DNA from: Leptospira venezuelensis
GTDB lineage: Bacteria; Spirochaetota; Leptospiria; Leptospirales; Leptospiraceae
Reading direction: 5' to 3'
Assembly (NCBI RefSeq): GCF_002150035.1
Contig: NZ_NETS01000007.1
Coordinates: forward strand, 310,001 to 374,000
DNA: 64,000 nucleotides
Part shown: piece after piece, positions 27,615 to 37,066 of the stretch
How the letters are laid out: every line of letters starts with the position of its first letter
Position numbering within the stretch: the first letter of the stretch is position 1
Position numbers and translations under genes: made by a program
The notes under the pieces: model-generated
Told to the model about the DNA's origin: nothing
The model's input: the letters and a program-made list of their open reading frames with translations, nothing else
The model's database searches: none

Positions 27615-28718
27615 ATGTCATCAATTACGATTAAACCTGAAATTCTGATCATAGACGACGATCGGGACGTAGGGGAAGCTCTCGAAATTCTTCTCTCCAA
27701 ATTAGGTTACAATTCTACTTTTTTCGATTCAGTGGAGAAGGGTAAGGAATATTTCGAAAAAGAATCCAACCCAATCGTCTTTTTGGACATCCACATGCCA
27801 AAAACAAGTGGGTTGGACGTCCTGCCTTATTTCAAAAATTTGAATCCTGCCACTCAAGTCATCATGATGACCGGAGAAAGAGATATCAATAATGTTGTGA
27901 CATCTCTTACTCATAAGGCTTCCGATTTTCTATTAAAACCATTCTCTCTTCAAACAGTCCGTATTGCGGTGCAAAGAGCATTGGATTATTATACTTTGTT
28001 AAAGGAGAAGGAGGCGAGGGATGAAAACATCCTTCGAGATCTTAGACTTGCTTCCAAGATCCAAAAAAAGATACTTTCTGTTCCCGTAATTTCTCCGTTA
28101 GAAGTGGTAGTGGACAATACTCCAGCTTCTTTCGTAAGCGGTGACTTTTATGTTCTTTCTAAAATTGATAACAAGGTGATGGTCCTCTTGGGAGATATCG
28201 AGGACCATGGAGTAACATCCGGACTTATAGGACTTCTAATGACGAGCATCGCAAGAGAAGCATATAAGGAAAACCAGGACCCTTCTCATGTTCTAAAAAG
28301 AATGAACCTGGAACTTGCCCAAGAGATAGGAACTCATAGCTTAACTGCGGCAGTCGCTGTAATTGATCTTGGAAAAAAGACAATTCAATATGCGAGGGGA
28401 GGTCATCCTTTTCCTGTTCTATATCAGGCTGTCGGACAAAAACTTCTGAACGAAAAGTCAGGACAGTTACTTGGGATTATGGATGCTCTAGAATTTGAAT
28501 CGCATGAAATCCCTTATGAATCTGGCGATGTTTTATTCTTATACAGTGATGGGCTATTAAACAGTCTTTCTAGCCCTTTATTCAAAGAGTTAGAAGATGT
28601 TCGCAAAAAAGGATTAGGGGTAGAAGATTACCAAGAAGCGATCCGAACCTTTAGTAAGGTCAGTTTGCCTACTAGAGAATTCAGGGACGATTCCAGTTAT
28701 CTACTTCTGAGGCTCTAA
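27615..28718 (+). CDS. Response regulator with PP2C/SpoIIE phosphatase output
   Basis: A 367-residue two-domain protein. The receiver has Asp in FLDIHMPKTSG and Lys in FLLKPFS. A short coiled linker (about 130-155) is followed by a SpoIIE/RsbU-type PP2C domain with metal-binding acids in SGDFYV, GDIEDHG, FLYSDGLL and REFRDDSSYL. Such proteins dephosphorylate anti-sigma antagonists (STAS proteins); a STAS gene is in the window at 49703 but is not adjacent. The ATG follows the previous stop directly and the 3' end overlaps the opposite-strand gene by 18 bp. Confidence 0.9.
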   Translation: MSSITIKPEILIIDDDRDVGEALEILLSKLGYNSTFFDSVEKGKEYFEKESNPIVFLDIHMPKTSGLDVLPYFKNLNPATQVIMMTGERDINNVVTSLTHKASDFLLKPFSLQTVRIAVQRALDYYTLLKEKEARDENILRDLRLASKIQKKILSVPVISPLEVVVDNTPASFVSGDFYVLSKIDNKVMVLLGDIEDHGVTSGLIGLLMTSIAREAYKENQDPSHVLKRMNLELAQEIGTHSLTAAVAVIDLGKKTIQYARGGHPFPVLYQAVGQKLLNEKSGQLLGIMDALEFESHEIPYESGDVLFLYSDGLLNSLSSPLFKELEDVRKKGLGVEDYQEAIRTFSKVSLPTREFRDDSSYLLLRL

Positions 28719-30563
28719 TTTCTTTTCGGATCGATCCGGTTTAGCTCCCGGGAACGTTCCTTTCCGAATATTAAAAAATACTAATTCGGGTAAGGAGAAG
28801 AATGCGGACTGCATTCCATTTTGTAATCTTTTGCCTTTATCGAATGGGCTAGTGAATATCCCGACTGCAAGATTTCCGATCCCCCAGCCCAAATTTACTA
28901 ATCCATAAATTGGTCTGAGCAAGAACACATCATCTGTAAAAAATACGAATGTGTGATCGTCTGGATTGGACTTGTAAATACTGGAACTGAAAACATTGGA
29001 TTCTTTTAAGTAGGTTTTCCATTTGGGATTTGATTCGTATAATTTTTCGAGAACGGATTTTCTATGAGAAAGTTCTAAAGTTTCCTCTTTTAATTTCCAT
29101 TTTTCGGAAATGGAATCATAAGCAATAAAAGGAATAAATGTTAGAGAAGAATGAGGATCTATTCTTTTTCCTAGAACATTCTCATATTCCTTTTCGTTTA
29201 AGATCATCTCGATGGAATCGAAAATTTCAGAAGTGCAGTTTTTTGTGATCAATTTAAAAGTGTAAAAACGTTTTAGATTCTCATAATATATCTCTTCTTT
29301 TTTTTCGGAGCGATGTAAGTATGTTAAGATCTTCTCAGGCTCAGGAGTAGGGAAAGAAAATACAAAATTTCCGGAAAGGTCTGGGGAGAGTCTGTCAAAA
29401 GTATTTCGAATAGAGATGCCTCTGCTTAATCCTGTTCTCAATTCCCAATCCCTATTTTCCAGATCTTCCCAGGTAAGATAATTTTCTTCCGTGAGGTTTT
29501 CTGATCTTAATCTTTCTTCTCTAAAAGTTTTGGAAGCTTCTAATAATAGATCTGAACTTGCTTCCACGGTCTTTTTATCTTTGGACCATGTGGTAGGGGT
29601 TATCTGTGAAACAGACTCCGGAAAGGTGACTAAAAAGAAAAGTTTACCTTCTTCTATACTCTTATCTAAAACCAGAAATCTTGCCAGATTTACTAAAACA
29701 CTATGGCCCCAGTTTGAGTTTTGATCTTTGATTAAATCGATAATGGAAAGTTTTAGCGGGTCGCGCAATGAAATGAGTTTTGTTTTTTCTTCTTCGCTTA
29801 ATGGTTTACCTGAAGTAAGAAAGATTGTTTCAGGATCTAATGAATATCCTAAATCCAGGATTTCTAAAACCGAGAGTTTTTCTAGTCTGGGTAAAAACCA
29901 GGAAGAAATTCCTTCTTTATAAAATGGATAAATCCCATTTTGAACGGTAGGAGCTTCCGAGTATAATGTAAATTTTTCTTCGTCAAGGGAGGCGTTTAAT
30001 TCCCTTTTGATCTGGGTTCGGAGCTTCCCAAGCCAGCCTTTTCCTAAGTTTAAATTTAATTCTTCCCTTAAAGCAGAACTAGATCCGGCTCCTTCTTCTT
30101 TTTTAAAATAGCCGAACGTCCTAATTCTGATATTTTTTTCTGGGTTTTGGAGTTCTTTTAGGAATTGTACATCCGCTCTTATAGATTCTAAATTTTTAAT
30201 ATGTTTGAATTGTATTAAGGCAAGCTTTTCGAAACCTGTTCTGATTTTATCCAGATCCTTTTCTGAAATTGCTATTCGTGCGATCTTGCTTGTTCGATTG
30301 GAATAAGTATTATAAGAGTAGGAAAATCTCTCGTAAGATTCTCTAACTACTCTAAATATTTCATCCGGATAATATTGGAAATGGATGACAGTATCATCGA
30401 ACCTAAGCGCGGAATGTCCTCCACTGGATTGCCCTGTATTTGCATCCACATAGATGAAATCGAGATATAGATCTTCCGAATGAAGAGTGGTAAAGGGAAA
30501 AAGTAAAAAAAGAAGAAAGAAGCGACTCTTGTCAAAGAGCCGCTTATATATACTCGACCTCAA
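28701..30563 (-). CDS. Secreted protein with Lnb/DUF4105-like N-terminal domain
   Basis: About 620 residues with a signal peptide (RFFLLFLLFPFTTLHSE). The first domain resembles DUF4105, the periplasmic lipoprotein-transacylase (Lnb) family: GGHSALRF with a conserved His near the N-terminus, and NCTSEIFDSI with a Cys and Asn later in the chain. The remaining sequence is unrecognised. Homology is by motif only. The start is TTG at 30563, one base after the lipoprotein stop, giving a short basic n-region; an earlier TTG at 30602 is possible but has no ribosome-binding site. Confidence 0.65.
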   Translation of the reverse strand: MRSSIYKRLFDKSRFFLLFLLFPFTTLHSEDLYLDFIYVDANTGQSSGGHSALRFDDTVIHFQYYPDEIFRVVRESYERFSYSYNTYSNRTSKIARIAISEKDLDKIRTGFEKLALIQFKHIKNLESIRADVQFLKELQNPEKNIRIRTFGYFKKEEGAGSSSALREELNLNLGKGWLGKLRTQIKRELNASLDEEKFTLYSEAPTVQNGIYPFYKEGISSWFLPRLEKLSVLEILDLGYSLDPETIFLTSGKPLSEEEKTKLISLRDPLKLSIIDLIKDQNSNWGHSVLVNLARFLVLDKSIEEGKLFFLVTFPESVSQITPTTWSKDKKTVEASSDLLLEASKTFREERLRSENLTEENYLTWEDLENRDWELRTGLSRGISIRNTFDRLSPDLSGNFVFSFPTPEPEKILTYLHRSEKKEEIYYENLKRFYTFKLITKNCTSEIFDSIEMILNEKEYENVLGKRIDPHSSLTFIPFIAYDSISEKWKLKEETLELSHRKSVLEKLYESNPKWKTYLKESNVFSSSIYKSNPDDHTFVFFTDDVFLLRPIYGLVNLGWGIGNLAVGIFTSPFDKGKRLQNGMQSAFFSLPELVFFNIRKGTFPGAKPDRSEKKLEPQK

Positions 30564-30564
30564 A

Positions 30565-31026
30565 TTAGAGGGAAAGATAGCCTCTTTCCAGAGCCTTTGC
30601 AATTTCAGGTTTGAAATTTACGTTTGCCGCAAAACTTTTAAAACCTTCTTCGCTTACTCCTGCTTTTTTAAGTCCTCTTCCGATAGAAACATAAGTGCTT
30701 TCTGAATTTTTCCAGTTGGTCACTCCATTTTTAGAAGCGAGTTCTGCCAGATCAGATTCAAATTCGGAAGAACGAGTGGATCCAGTTTGTAGATAGAAAG
30801 CGGTTAGGTTTTCTACGTCTCTTTTATATCCTTTCTTTTCTGCGGCTTCGTCTTTGGAAGAAGAGGAAACGGAAGATACTACGGAAACCACTGCATTGGA
30901 AATACTTTGTAATGAATCCGAAGATTTAGAAAGTGAATTTGATATAGAATCTATAAAACAATTTTGAGAGAGTAAGATCCCGAATATAACTAGACCAGTT
31001 CCCAGAATTTTGTGAAAAAATTTCAT
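30565..31026 (-). CDS. Putative lipoprotein
   Basis: A 153-residue exported protein with signal peptide and probable lipidation Cys23 (GILLSQNC; Asn at -1 is accepted in Leptospira). A Ser-rich helical segment follows (about 24-60), then a domain with LTAFYLQTGS and ELASKNGVTNW, a pattern I associate with small leptospiral lipoproteins. Function unknown. The start of the Lnb-like gene is one base past its stop, so the two are coupled. Confidence 0.78.
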   Translation of the reverse strand: MKFFHKILGTGLVIFGILLSQNCFIDSISNSLSKSSDSLQSISNAVVSVVSSVSSSSKDEAAEKKGYKRDVENLTAFYLQTGSTRSSEFESDLAELASKNGVTNWKNSESTYVSIGRGLKKAGVSEEGFKSFAANVNFKPEIAKALERGYLSL

Positions 31027-31087
31027 TTATGTACCTCGTTTTGAATCTTCCTACTTTTGGAAGAAAGTTTCTGACACGTTCGCGCCT

Positions 31088-31116
31088 ATTCTCTTCCTGA
31101 ATTCAGTAAGAGTCAA
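31088..31116 (-). promoter_or_regulatory. Candidate promoter for the lipoprotein/Lnb-like operon
   Basis: On the minus strand, TTGACT (31116-31111), a 17-bp spacer and GAGAAT (31093-31088) precede the lipoprotein start by about 60 bp. The -35 is near consensus. It overlaps the end of the alpha-galactosidase gene. Confidence 0.42.
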
Positions 31117-33038
31117 CTTTGTTTTCCGGAATGTAGGACCACCGTGGACCAAGGTTCCAATTCAATTTTCAGAATTTTTTTCCGGGAATCTATCTCTAAA
31201 GATTCAGGTCTTTTTCCAGTCCAATAATCTATGGAATTCTTTTTGTCCCAAGGGAAGGATAAGGAAAGAGAGATCTCTTTTTTCTCGTCGCTTGGATTCC
31301 AAATTCCTAGATAACCGGAAGGATTGTAGAGAGCACTCGGGAAAAACTCTGTTCCAAGTCCTACCGGAAGAGGTGTTTTGCTTCTACACTTGGATTGAAG
31401 TGTTAAACTTTTTTGTAATAATTCAAGTCGATCTTCATTTACTAGAGAAAGATCGTCGGAAACAAATAACATTCCTCCGGAAACAGACATGATACTTGCC
31501 ATGATCTTCGTTTGGCCTTCAGTCATGCTGTTTTTCTTTTTACGAACTAAGAGACAATCCGGATCATTGAGCCAAAGTGTTCTATGCATGGATGCTCTAG
31601 TGATATCGTTTATCAAAGCTCTTTCTGTGCAGAGTCCATTCCTGTCTTTTACTAAGATCCTGGATTTTTCTCTGTACCAGAATGGGGCCACATCGCAGGA
31701 AATTCTCATTGCGTCAAATAATCCGATGGAGGGAAGCATAGGAGCCCCACAACCTAAGATAAATATATCCTTTCCGACTACTTTCCGGATGAACTTAATT
31801 GCTTCCACATAACGAGTATGAGGTGATAGATTTCTATCATACGTCCAGCCTGGCAGTAATGCTGAATACAAGAAGTCCAGTTTTAGATATTTGTATCCGT
31901 ATTCTTTTACAATAGTTCTAAACACTGTGGCTAAAAATTCTTTTGCAGCAGGGTGGGTCACATCCAAACAATAAGTATAATCCATTCCCCAATTTGGATT
32001 CCAAAGCGCAGGTACCGGATTTCCATCCCTGTCTTTTAAAACGGCTTCTGGGAATTTTTGGAAAAATTTCGATTTTTTGCGAACTAAGAATGGAGCAAGC
32101 CAAATCCCAGGGAGTAATTTTTCGGAACGGATCGCCTCTGCAAGTAATCCCATCCCTCCTGGAAAACGATCATTGGTTTCTAACCAGTCTCCAATTTCAG
32201 CTTGGTAACCATCATCTATTTGAAAAACTTTTAGGCCTAAATTTTTGGATCTAAGTTCCTTCAAGTTTTGTAAAATGATCTTCTCTGAAATTTTGGTATA
32301 ATAATGATACCAGGAACACCAGCCTGTAGGCACTTGAGTTTCTGGAAGTTTTACTTTTAGATTTTTTGCAAGTTCTGCAAAATAATTTTTGATAAAGATC
32401 GCTTCGTCACCTGCAAATTTCGAAACTCTGATCTGAGTGAGTGGAAGCTTATTTCCTTTAAAATCTTCGAATCGGAAAAAATCATATACTACTCGAATGT
32501 CTCCGCTGAAAAAATTCTCAGAGTTCTTTTTGGATGAAGTGGAAGTAAGGATCTTGAATTTTACTCCTTCCTCTCCTTTGGAAACTGCTCCTGCAAAATA
32601 TTTGGAGTCATCGTTTTTAGGCAAAAGGATAACGTATGCTTCCGATATCCAGTTACCTTCTTCTCCCTCATGTTCGGAATAGATATTTTCTTGGGAGAAT
32701 TGTAAAAATCCTAATTTGGGGGAAATATCCGCCTCTTCTAAATTTTCGGAAGCGGAAAGACTCCAGGACTGGTATCCATGTCTGAAAATCCTGCCTTCTT
32801 TGATCCCATGAGAAGGAAGTTCCCATTCCAAGGTCAAAAGTTCCAAACCTGCGGGCGGTCTTCTTTCCGCTATCCATTCTAAAACGGGAGCATATGTGGA
32901 TTTGCCCGCTGATTTGACTAATTTAAAGGAAAACTTATAATTCCCGCAATCGCTCTTGGTCTCGGCTCTGCCTGCCGGGAATTCAAACTGAGACTTTTGT
33001 TCTTCTTCATAGATACGGGTTCGCAAAACTGCTTTCAT
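31113..33038 (-). CDS. Alpha-galactosidase-like glycoside hydrolase, GH36 type
   Basis: A 641-residue protein with GH36/GH27 hallmarks: PTGWCSWYHYY, KVFQIDDGYQ, LLPGIWLAPF and KYLKLDFLY (catalytic nucleophile Asp) and MRISCDVAPFW (acid/base Asp). The N-terminal beta domain and C-terminal beta domain are present. The predicted substrate is alpha-galactosides or related glycans. There is no signal peptide, so it acts in the cytoplasm. No transport gene is adjacent. Transcription is opposite to rnd. Confidence 0.87.
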   Translation of the reverse strand: MKAVLRTRIYEEEQKSQFEFPAGRAETKSDCGNYKFSFKLVKSAGKSTYAPVLEWIAERRPPAGLELLTLEWELPSHGIKEGRIFRHGYQSWSLSASENLEEADISPKLGFLQFSQENIYSEHEGEEGNWISEAYVILLPKNDDSKYFAGAVSKGEEGVKFKILTSTSSKKNSENFFSGDIRVVYDFFRFEDFKGNKLPLTQIRVSKFAGDEAIFIKNYFAELAKNLKVKLPETQVPTGWCSWYHYYTKISEKIILQNLKELRSKNLGLKVFQIDDGYQAEIGDWLETNDRFPGGMGLLAEAIRSEKLLPGIWLAPFLVRKKSKFFQKFPEAVLKDRDGNPVPALWNPNWGMDYTYCLDVTHPAAKEFLATVFRTIVKEYGYKYLKLDFLYSALLPGWTYDRNLSPHTRYVEAIKFIRKVVGKDIFILGCGAPMLPSIGLFDAMRISCDVAPFWYREKSRILVKDRNGLCTERALINDITRASMHRTLWLNDPDCLLVRKKKNSMTEGQTKIMASIMSVSGGMLFVSDDLSLVNEDRLELLQKSLTLQSKCRSKTPLPVGLGTEFFPSALYNPSGYLGIWNPSDEKKEISLSLSFPWDKKNSIDYWTGKRPESLEIDSRKKILKIELEPWSTVVLHSGKQS

Positions 33039-33144
33039 TCTAGGACGATGGTTTACTGATTCGAAAGATAGAAAAGGAAAAAAACCGCCGGCCAGGCCGG
33101 ACTTTTCTTGCGGACCTGAGATCCTATTCGATTATTTTGGCTTT

Positions 33145-33783
33145 ATGGCATCTTACCGCGCGAACAATAAACCGGATCTGTTTCCAGGAGATCTTTCCGA
33201 AGAGCGATTCAAAGAATATTTAGAAGACGATCATCTGGCAGTCGATTGCGAAATGATGGGTTTAAATCCAAGAAGAGATCGTCTTTGCGTGGTCCAAATC
33301 TGTGATTCTAAAAATAGGGTGAGCGTGGTGCAAATTCTTCCCAACCAAACAGAAGCTCCTCTACTCAAAAAATTATTCGAAAATCCTGATATTATCAAAG
33401 TATTTCATTTTGCTCGTATGGATACATTATTCTTAAGATACAGACTTGGGATTTTGACCAAGGGAGTTTTCTGTACTAAGATAGGATCTAAACTTGCCCG
33501 CACTTATACAGACAGACATGGTCTGAAAGATATTATCAGAGAATTTTTCGACGAGACCTTGGATAAAAAAAATCAGTCTTCCGATTGGGGTGCTCAAACT
33601 TTAACTAAGGATCAGATTGAATATGCATCAGGAGATGTTTTGTTCCTGATTTCTCTCTCCCAAAAACTAACTCAGATATTGATTCGAGAAGGGAGATATG
33701 AACTGGCTCAAGAAGCTTTCCAATGTCTTCCAGTATTCAATCAAATCGATTGGCTCCAAATGGAGAATTTATTCGAACATTGA
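33145..33783 (+). CDS. rnd: Ribonuclease D-like 3'-5' exonuclease
   Basis: A 212-residue protein with only the DEDDy exonuclease domain: Asp and Glu in AVDCEMMGLNP, Asp in FHFARMD, and Tyr-Asp in YASGDVLFL. The HRDC domains of classical RNase D are absent, as in short RNase D forms. It trims tRNA or other small RNA 3' ends. It overlaps radA by 4 bp. Confidence 0.88.
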   Translation: MASYRANNKPDLFPGDLSEERFKEYLEDDHLAVDCEMMGLNPRRDRLCVVQICDSKNRVSVVQILPNQTEAPLLKKLFENPDIIKVFHFARMDTLFLRYRLGILTKGVFCTKIGSKLARTYTDRHGLKDIIREFFDETLDKKNQSSDWGAQTLTKDQIEYASGDVLFLISLSQKLTQILIREGRYELAQEAFQCLPVFNQIDWLQMENLFEH

Positions 33784-35147
33784 AAAAGAAAATTTCCAAA
33801 ACCTTTCTTTGCCAATCCTGCGGACAGGAATTTACCCGTTGGGCTGGTAAATGTGAATCCTGCGGAAAATGGAATACGATTGTAGAAGAATCGGGAGGGG
33901 ATCGTTTTTCCTCTTCTCCCAGTTATAAAAAATCCGCAGTCTATAAGGAACCAGTTCCAATAGATTCTATTCCGTCGGATGATACAAAACGTATCAGTTC
34001 AGGTCTTTCTGAATTGGATTTAGTATTAGGTGGGGGGCTTGTTCCAGGAAGTTTAATTTTAGTAGGTGGAGAACCTGGAGTAGGTAAGTCCACTCTCATC
34101 TTAGAGATTAGCAGGAGTATGATCTCTCAAGGTAGAAAAATTTTATATATATCTGGTGAGGAATCTGCAGCTCAAGTTGGACTCAGAGCAGCACGGATGA
34201 ATGTTCTATCAGCGAACCTTCTTCTTTCCTCCGAAACATACGCGGAGAATATTTCCGCAATGGTCGAGGATGTTGCTCCCGATCTAGTATTTGTAGATTC
34301 TATCCAAACTCTTACAAGAGAAGCACTTCCAAACCAAGCAGGAACAGTTACACAACTCAGAGAATGTACTCAGGTGCTTTTAGAAACTGCAAAGCGCACT
34401 GGTATCCCAATCGTTATGACTGGTCATATTACTAAGGACGGAGCAATCGCGGGTCCTAAGGTATTAGAACATTTAGTTGATACGGTATTGTACTTCGAAG
34501 GAGATAAACTGAATTATTTCAGACTTCTTCGTGCCGTAAAAAACAGATTCGGCGCGGTAGGGGACCTTGCTGTTTTCGAAATGTTGGAATCCGGATTAAA
34601 AGAAGTAAAAGACAGACAAAGAGTATTCATCAGTTCTCTTACAGAAGGAAAAAGTGGCTCCGTCATCAGTTCAGTTGTAGAAGGAAGCCGCGCATTAAGT
34701 GTAGAAGTCCAGGCCTTGGTGAGCAGGACCAATTATTCCCAAGCAAGAAGAATGGCAGAAGGTCCAGACACTCGAAGATTGATCTTACTTGCAGCAGTGA
34801 TCGAAAAATACCTAGGACATACATTATCAGAATGTGATATATTCGGAAACCTGGCGGGAGGACTGCAGGTGGATGAACCAGCACTCGACCTTGCTATCTG
34901 CGCTTCTATACTTTCCAGTTATACGGAAAGACCTGTTCAATCCGGTTTTGCAGTGATTGGAGAAGTAGGATTATCGGGAGAAGTCCGGTCCGTTGGACAA
35001 GTTTCCCTTCGATTAAAAGAATTGAAAGGTGTAGGAATCGAAACAGTATTTCTTCCTAAAGGAAATTTGGCAGAGCTCGAAAAAATCCCAGGAATGGAAA
35101 TTGTAGGGATTAGTGCTCTCCGAGAATTAGAAGGTCTGTTTAAGTGA
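33780..35147 (+). CDS. radA: DNA repair protein RadA
   Basis: 455 residues. A four-cysteine zinc finger (CQSCGQEFTRWAGKCESCG), a RecA-like ATPase with Walker A GGEPGVGKST and the RadA-specific KNRFG motif, and a Lon-protease-like C-terminal domain. It helps process recombination intermediates. TTG at 33780 is preferred because it overlaps the rnd stop (TTGA) and places the zinc finger at the usual distance from the N-terminus; an upstream ATG at 33723 would add 19 residues unlike the family and has no ribosome-binding site. Confidence 0.93.
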   Translation: MKKKISKTFLCQSCGQEFTRWAGKCESCGKWNTIVEESGGDRFSSSPSYKKSAVYKEPVPIDSIPSDDTKRISSGLSELDLVLGGGLVPGSLILVGGEPGVGKSTLILEISRSMISQGRKILYISGEESAAQVGLRAARMNVLSANLLLSSETYAENISAMVEDVAPDLVFVDSIQTLTREALPNQAGTVTQLRECTQVLLETAKRTGIPIVMTGHITKDGAIAGPKVLEHLVDTVLYFEGDKLNYFRLLRAVKNRFGAVGDLAVFEMLESGLKEVKDRQRVFISSLTEGKSGSVISSVVEGSRALSVEVQALVSRTNYSQARRMAEGPDTRRLILLAAVIEKYLGHTLSECDIFGNLAGGLQVDEPALDLAICASILSSYTERPVQSGFAVIGEVGLSGEVRSVGQVSLRLKELKGVGIETVFLPKGNLAELEKIPGMEIVGISALRELEGLFK

Positions 35148-36253
35148 GACCCGTCCCTTCTGTATTTTTGTTCCCCTGTGTCCAATATATTATAAAATCA
35201 TTATATACTATTGTCCTGTTCTTTCTTTGCGTGTTTTCTGCTCCGATATTTTCCCAAGAATTGGATCCACTCCTTCGCCAACCTTGGTTTCCGGATCAGG
35301 AAAAAAAAGAAGAGCTTCTATTTAACAGACTTCAAACTGCATTTAGATTAAGCGCACATTATGTTTGGAAAACTGACTCAAGATCCCGCAATTATCGTTT
35401 TTACAAAGACGGAAAAGTTGAAATGATCCTGGATCGGAATTATAAAGAAGTATTTCCGAACAGACAAGAATTAGATCTGCATTATAGCGAAGCCGAAAGT
35501 TTACAAAAACATGCAAATCCCTATTCTGCAATTCGTTTGCTTAGGGGATCCATGTACTGTTATCGATTGAGATACGGAAAATTAGTCCCAGAAGGTTATG
35601 AAAAAACAGCAAAACTTCTCGGAAAATTTTTAGACCAATACTCTCATAAGGAAAAAGAATTACAAAGGCTTACAGATCCATTCGGTTGTTGGACGCCTGA
35701 AGTTTTAAAGATCAGAAGTTCCGACTTTGCATATTCATTCGATCTTCCGCCCGATCTTACATATTTATTTCCGGACGAAGACAGGGAGTTTTCCGGAGAG
35801 GACTCGGATTATCTTTGGCAAGTGCATAGATTCTATCAAAACTTTCCAGTGGAAGGCGGACCTTCTAATTGGGAAAAAGAATATAGAAAAAATAGTGAAG
35901 GAATCTTATTCTTTCGACCGGATCGTATTGTGTTCACCGTAGGAACCACTCTTCACTTTCATCCTTCTATCTTTAATGCACAAAACTATTATTTAATTTG
36001 GGATTCGCTTAGAGGAATTAATTCCAGGACAATGAGAGAGTGGAATTATCTTCGCAAAAGAGAAGGGGATCTATATAGAACGAGTTTCGATTTTGTGGGA
36101 GAAGATGGTCGCAAGAGCCAGATCATCGTTTTGGAAAAATTTTATTTAAGAGGGACCAGAGGAATATTATTCTCTTTGGCCTACCCTAGCAAATTAGAGG
36201 CCCTTGGCGCCAAAATCTGGAGTGGATTTTCTTCCTCTGTCGTCGTAGAATAG
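35144..36253 (+). CDS. Exported protein of unknown function
   Basis: 369 residues from a GTG that overlaps the radA stop (GTGA), with a hydrophobic signal-like segment (about 17-37, SLYTIVLFFLCVFSAPIFSQ). The mature part is rich in Tyr, Asp and Arg and has helical character. A second possible start is TTG at 35168. I recognise no domain. With the next gene it forms a pair of unknown envelope proteins after radA. Confidence 0.75.
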   Translation: MRPVPSVFLFPCVQYIIKSLYTIVLFFLCVFSAPIFSQELDPLLRQPWFPDQEKKEELLFNRLQTAFRLSAHYVWKTDSRSRNYRFYKDGKVEMILDRNYKEVFPNRQELDLHYSEAESLQKHANPYSAIRLLRGSMYCYRLRYGKLVPEGYEKTAKLLGKFLDQYSHKEKELQRLTDPFGCWTPEVLKIRSSDFAYSFDLPPDLTYLFPDEDREFSGEDSDYLWQVHRFYQNFPVEGGPSNWEKEYRKNSEGILFFRPDRIVFTVGTTLHFHPSIFNAQNYYLIWDSLRGINSRTMREWNYLRKREGDLYRTSFDFVGEDGRKSQIIVLEKFYLRGTRGILFSLAYPSKLEALGAKIWSGFSSSVVVE

Positions 36254-36258
36254 AGGAG

Positions 36259-37065
36259 ATGTTTGCCTTAGTTAAAAACTGGGAAAACCAAAAACCTAAA
36301 AAACCGGAACCACCTTGGAGATTACTCGGTTTAGGTCTTCTGTTCGTAAATGGAATGGCTGCACTGTTCCTGCCAATCGGTCTTTTTGGGACCTTGATTT
36401 CAACGATAGCCTGCCTCGGTTTTTTATTTCTTCCGATGTTCTTTATGACCTTAAGGCTGACCAAGTTTTACGGAAATAGTATATTCTTCGCTTTATTCCT
36501 GGGATTTATCTCGGCGCCTGTTTCTTCTCTGTATTTAAGCCATGCATTTGGCTTCTTCCTCGGCCTAAAATCTCCGGAGCAAACCATCTTCCAAAAAGAG
36601 AGCGGACCTTCTAATTCTCATATCTATAGATTCACAGATTCTAAGTTTTTATACAAATACCAGGTCACAAAAACCACTCCAGGTTCTATTAAGAAAACAT
36701 TGTATTTCCATGTGGCACCCTGGGTTTCTTCGGATTGGAAAGAAGGCGACGAGGTCCTAACCTGGGCGGTCTGCCCGCAATTCTCCGAAAAAGTATGTGA
36801 TTGGGATAAGCAGAACTCCAGAGTAGGGCAGTCTCTGGCTCATTCTAATATCGCAGGTCTGAGCTCATATTATGCGGAAGCTGTACAGGAAGCCTGTAAA
36901 AAGTTTGGCTTCGATCTTCCCAAAAGTCCACGTATTCTTCTGCCGATCTCCAATCCGGAAGAAGTTTTGTTCAATATGGGAGTCCTGGGACTTGCTAGCC
37001 TTCTCGCCTTAAACTATATTTGGATCATTGGTATCCTTGTTTGGAATAAAAGACGCGGAGTTTGA
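36259..37065 (+). CDS. Membrane protein of unknown function
   Basis: 268 residues with about four hydrophobic segments: two near the N-terminus (LGLGLLFVNGMAALFLPIGL and TIACLGFLFLPMFFMTL), one about 75-95 and one near the C-terminus (LGLASLLALNYIWIIGILVW). Between them is a hydrophilic domain (about 105-225) with two cysteines (CPQFSEKVC). The ATG directly abuts a GAGGAG, which is unusually close, so a slightly different start is possible. It is 5 bp after the preceding gene. Confidence 0.72.
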   Translation: MFALVKNWENQKPKKPEPPWRLLGLGLLFVNGMAALFLPIGLFGTLISTIACLGFLFLPMFFMTLRLTKFYGNSIFFALFLGFISAPVSSLYLSHAFGFFLGLKSPEQTIFQKESGPSNSHIYRFTDSKFLYKYQVTKTTPGSIKKTLYFHVAPWVSSDWKEGDEVLTWAVCPQFSEKVCDWDKQNSRVGQSLAHSNIAGLSSYYAEAVQEACKKFGFDLPKSPRILLPISNPEEVLFNMGVLGLASLLALNYIWIIGILVWNKRRGV

Positions 37066-37066
37066 A

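Noticed and set aside
33060..33140. Terminator-like GC-rich palindrome upstream of rnd
   Set aside because: CCGGCC/GGCCGG has almost no loop and no clean T-run; divergent genes do not need a terminator here.
33723..33779. Upstream ATG start for radA
   Set aside because: No ribosome-binding site, inside rnd, and adds residues unlike RadA.
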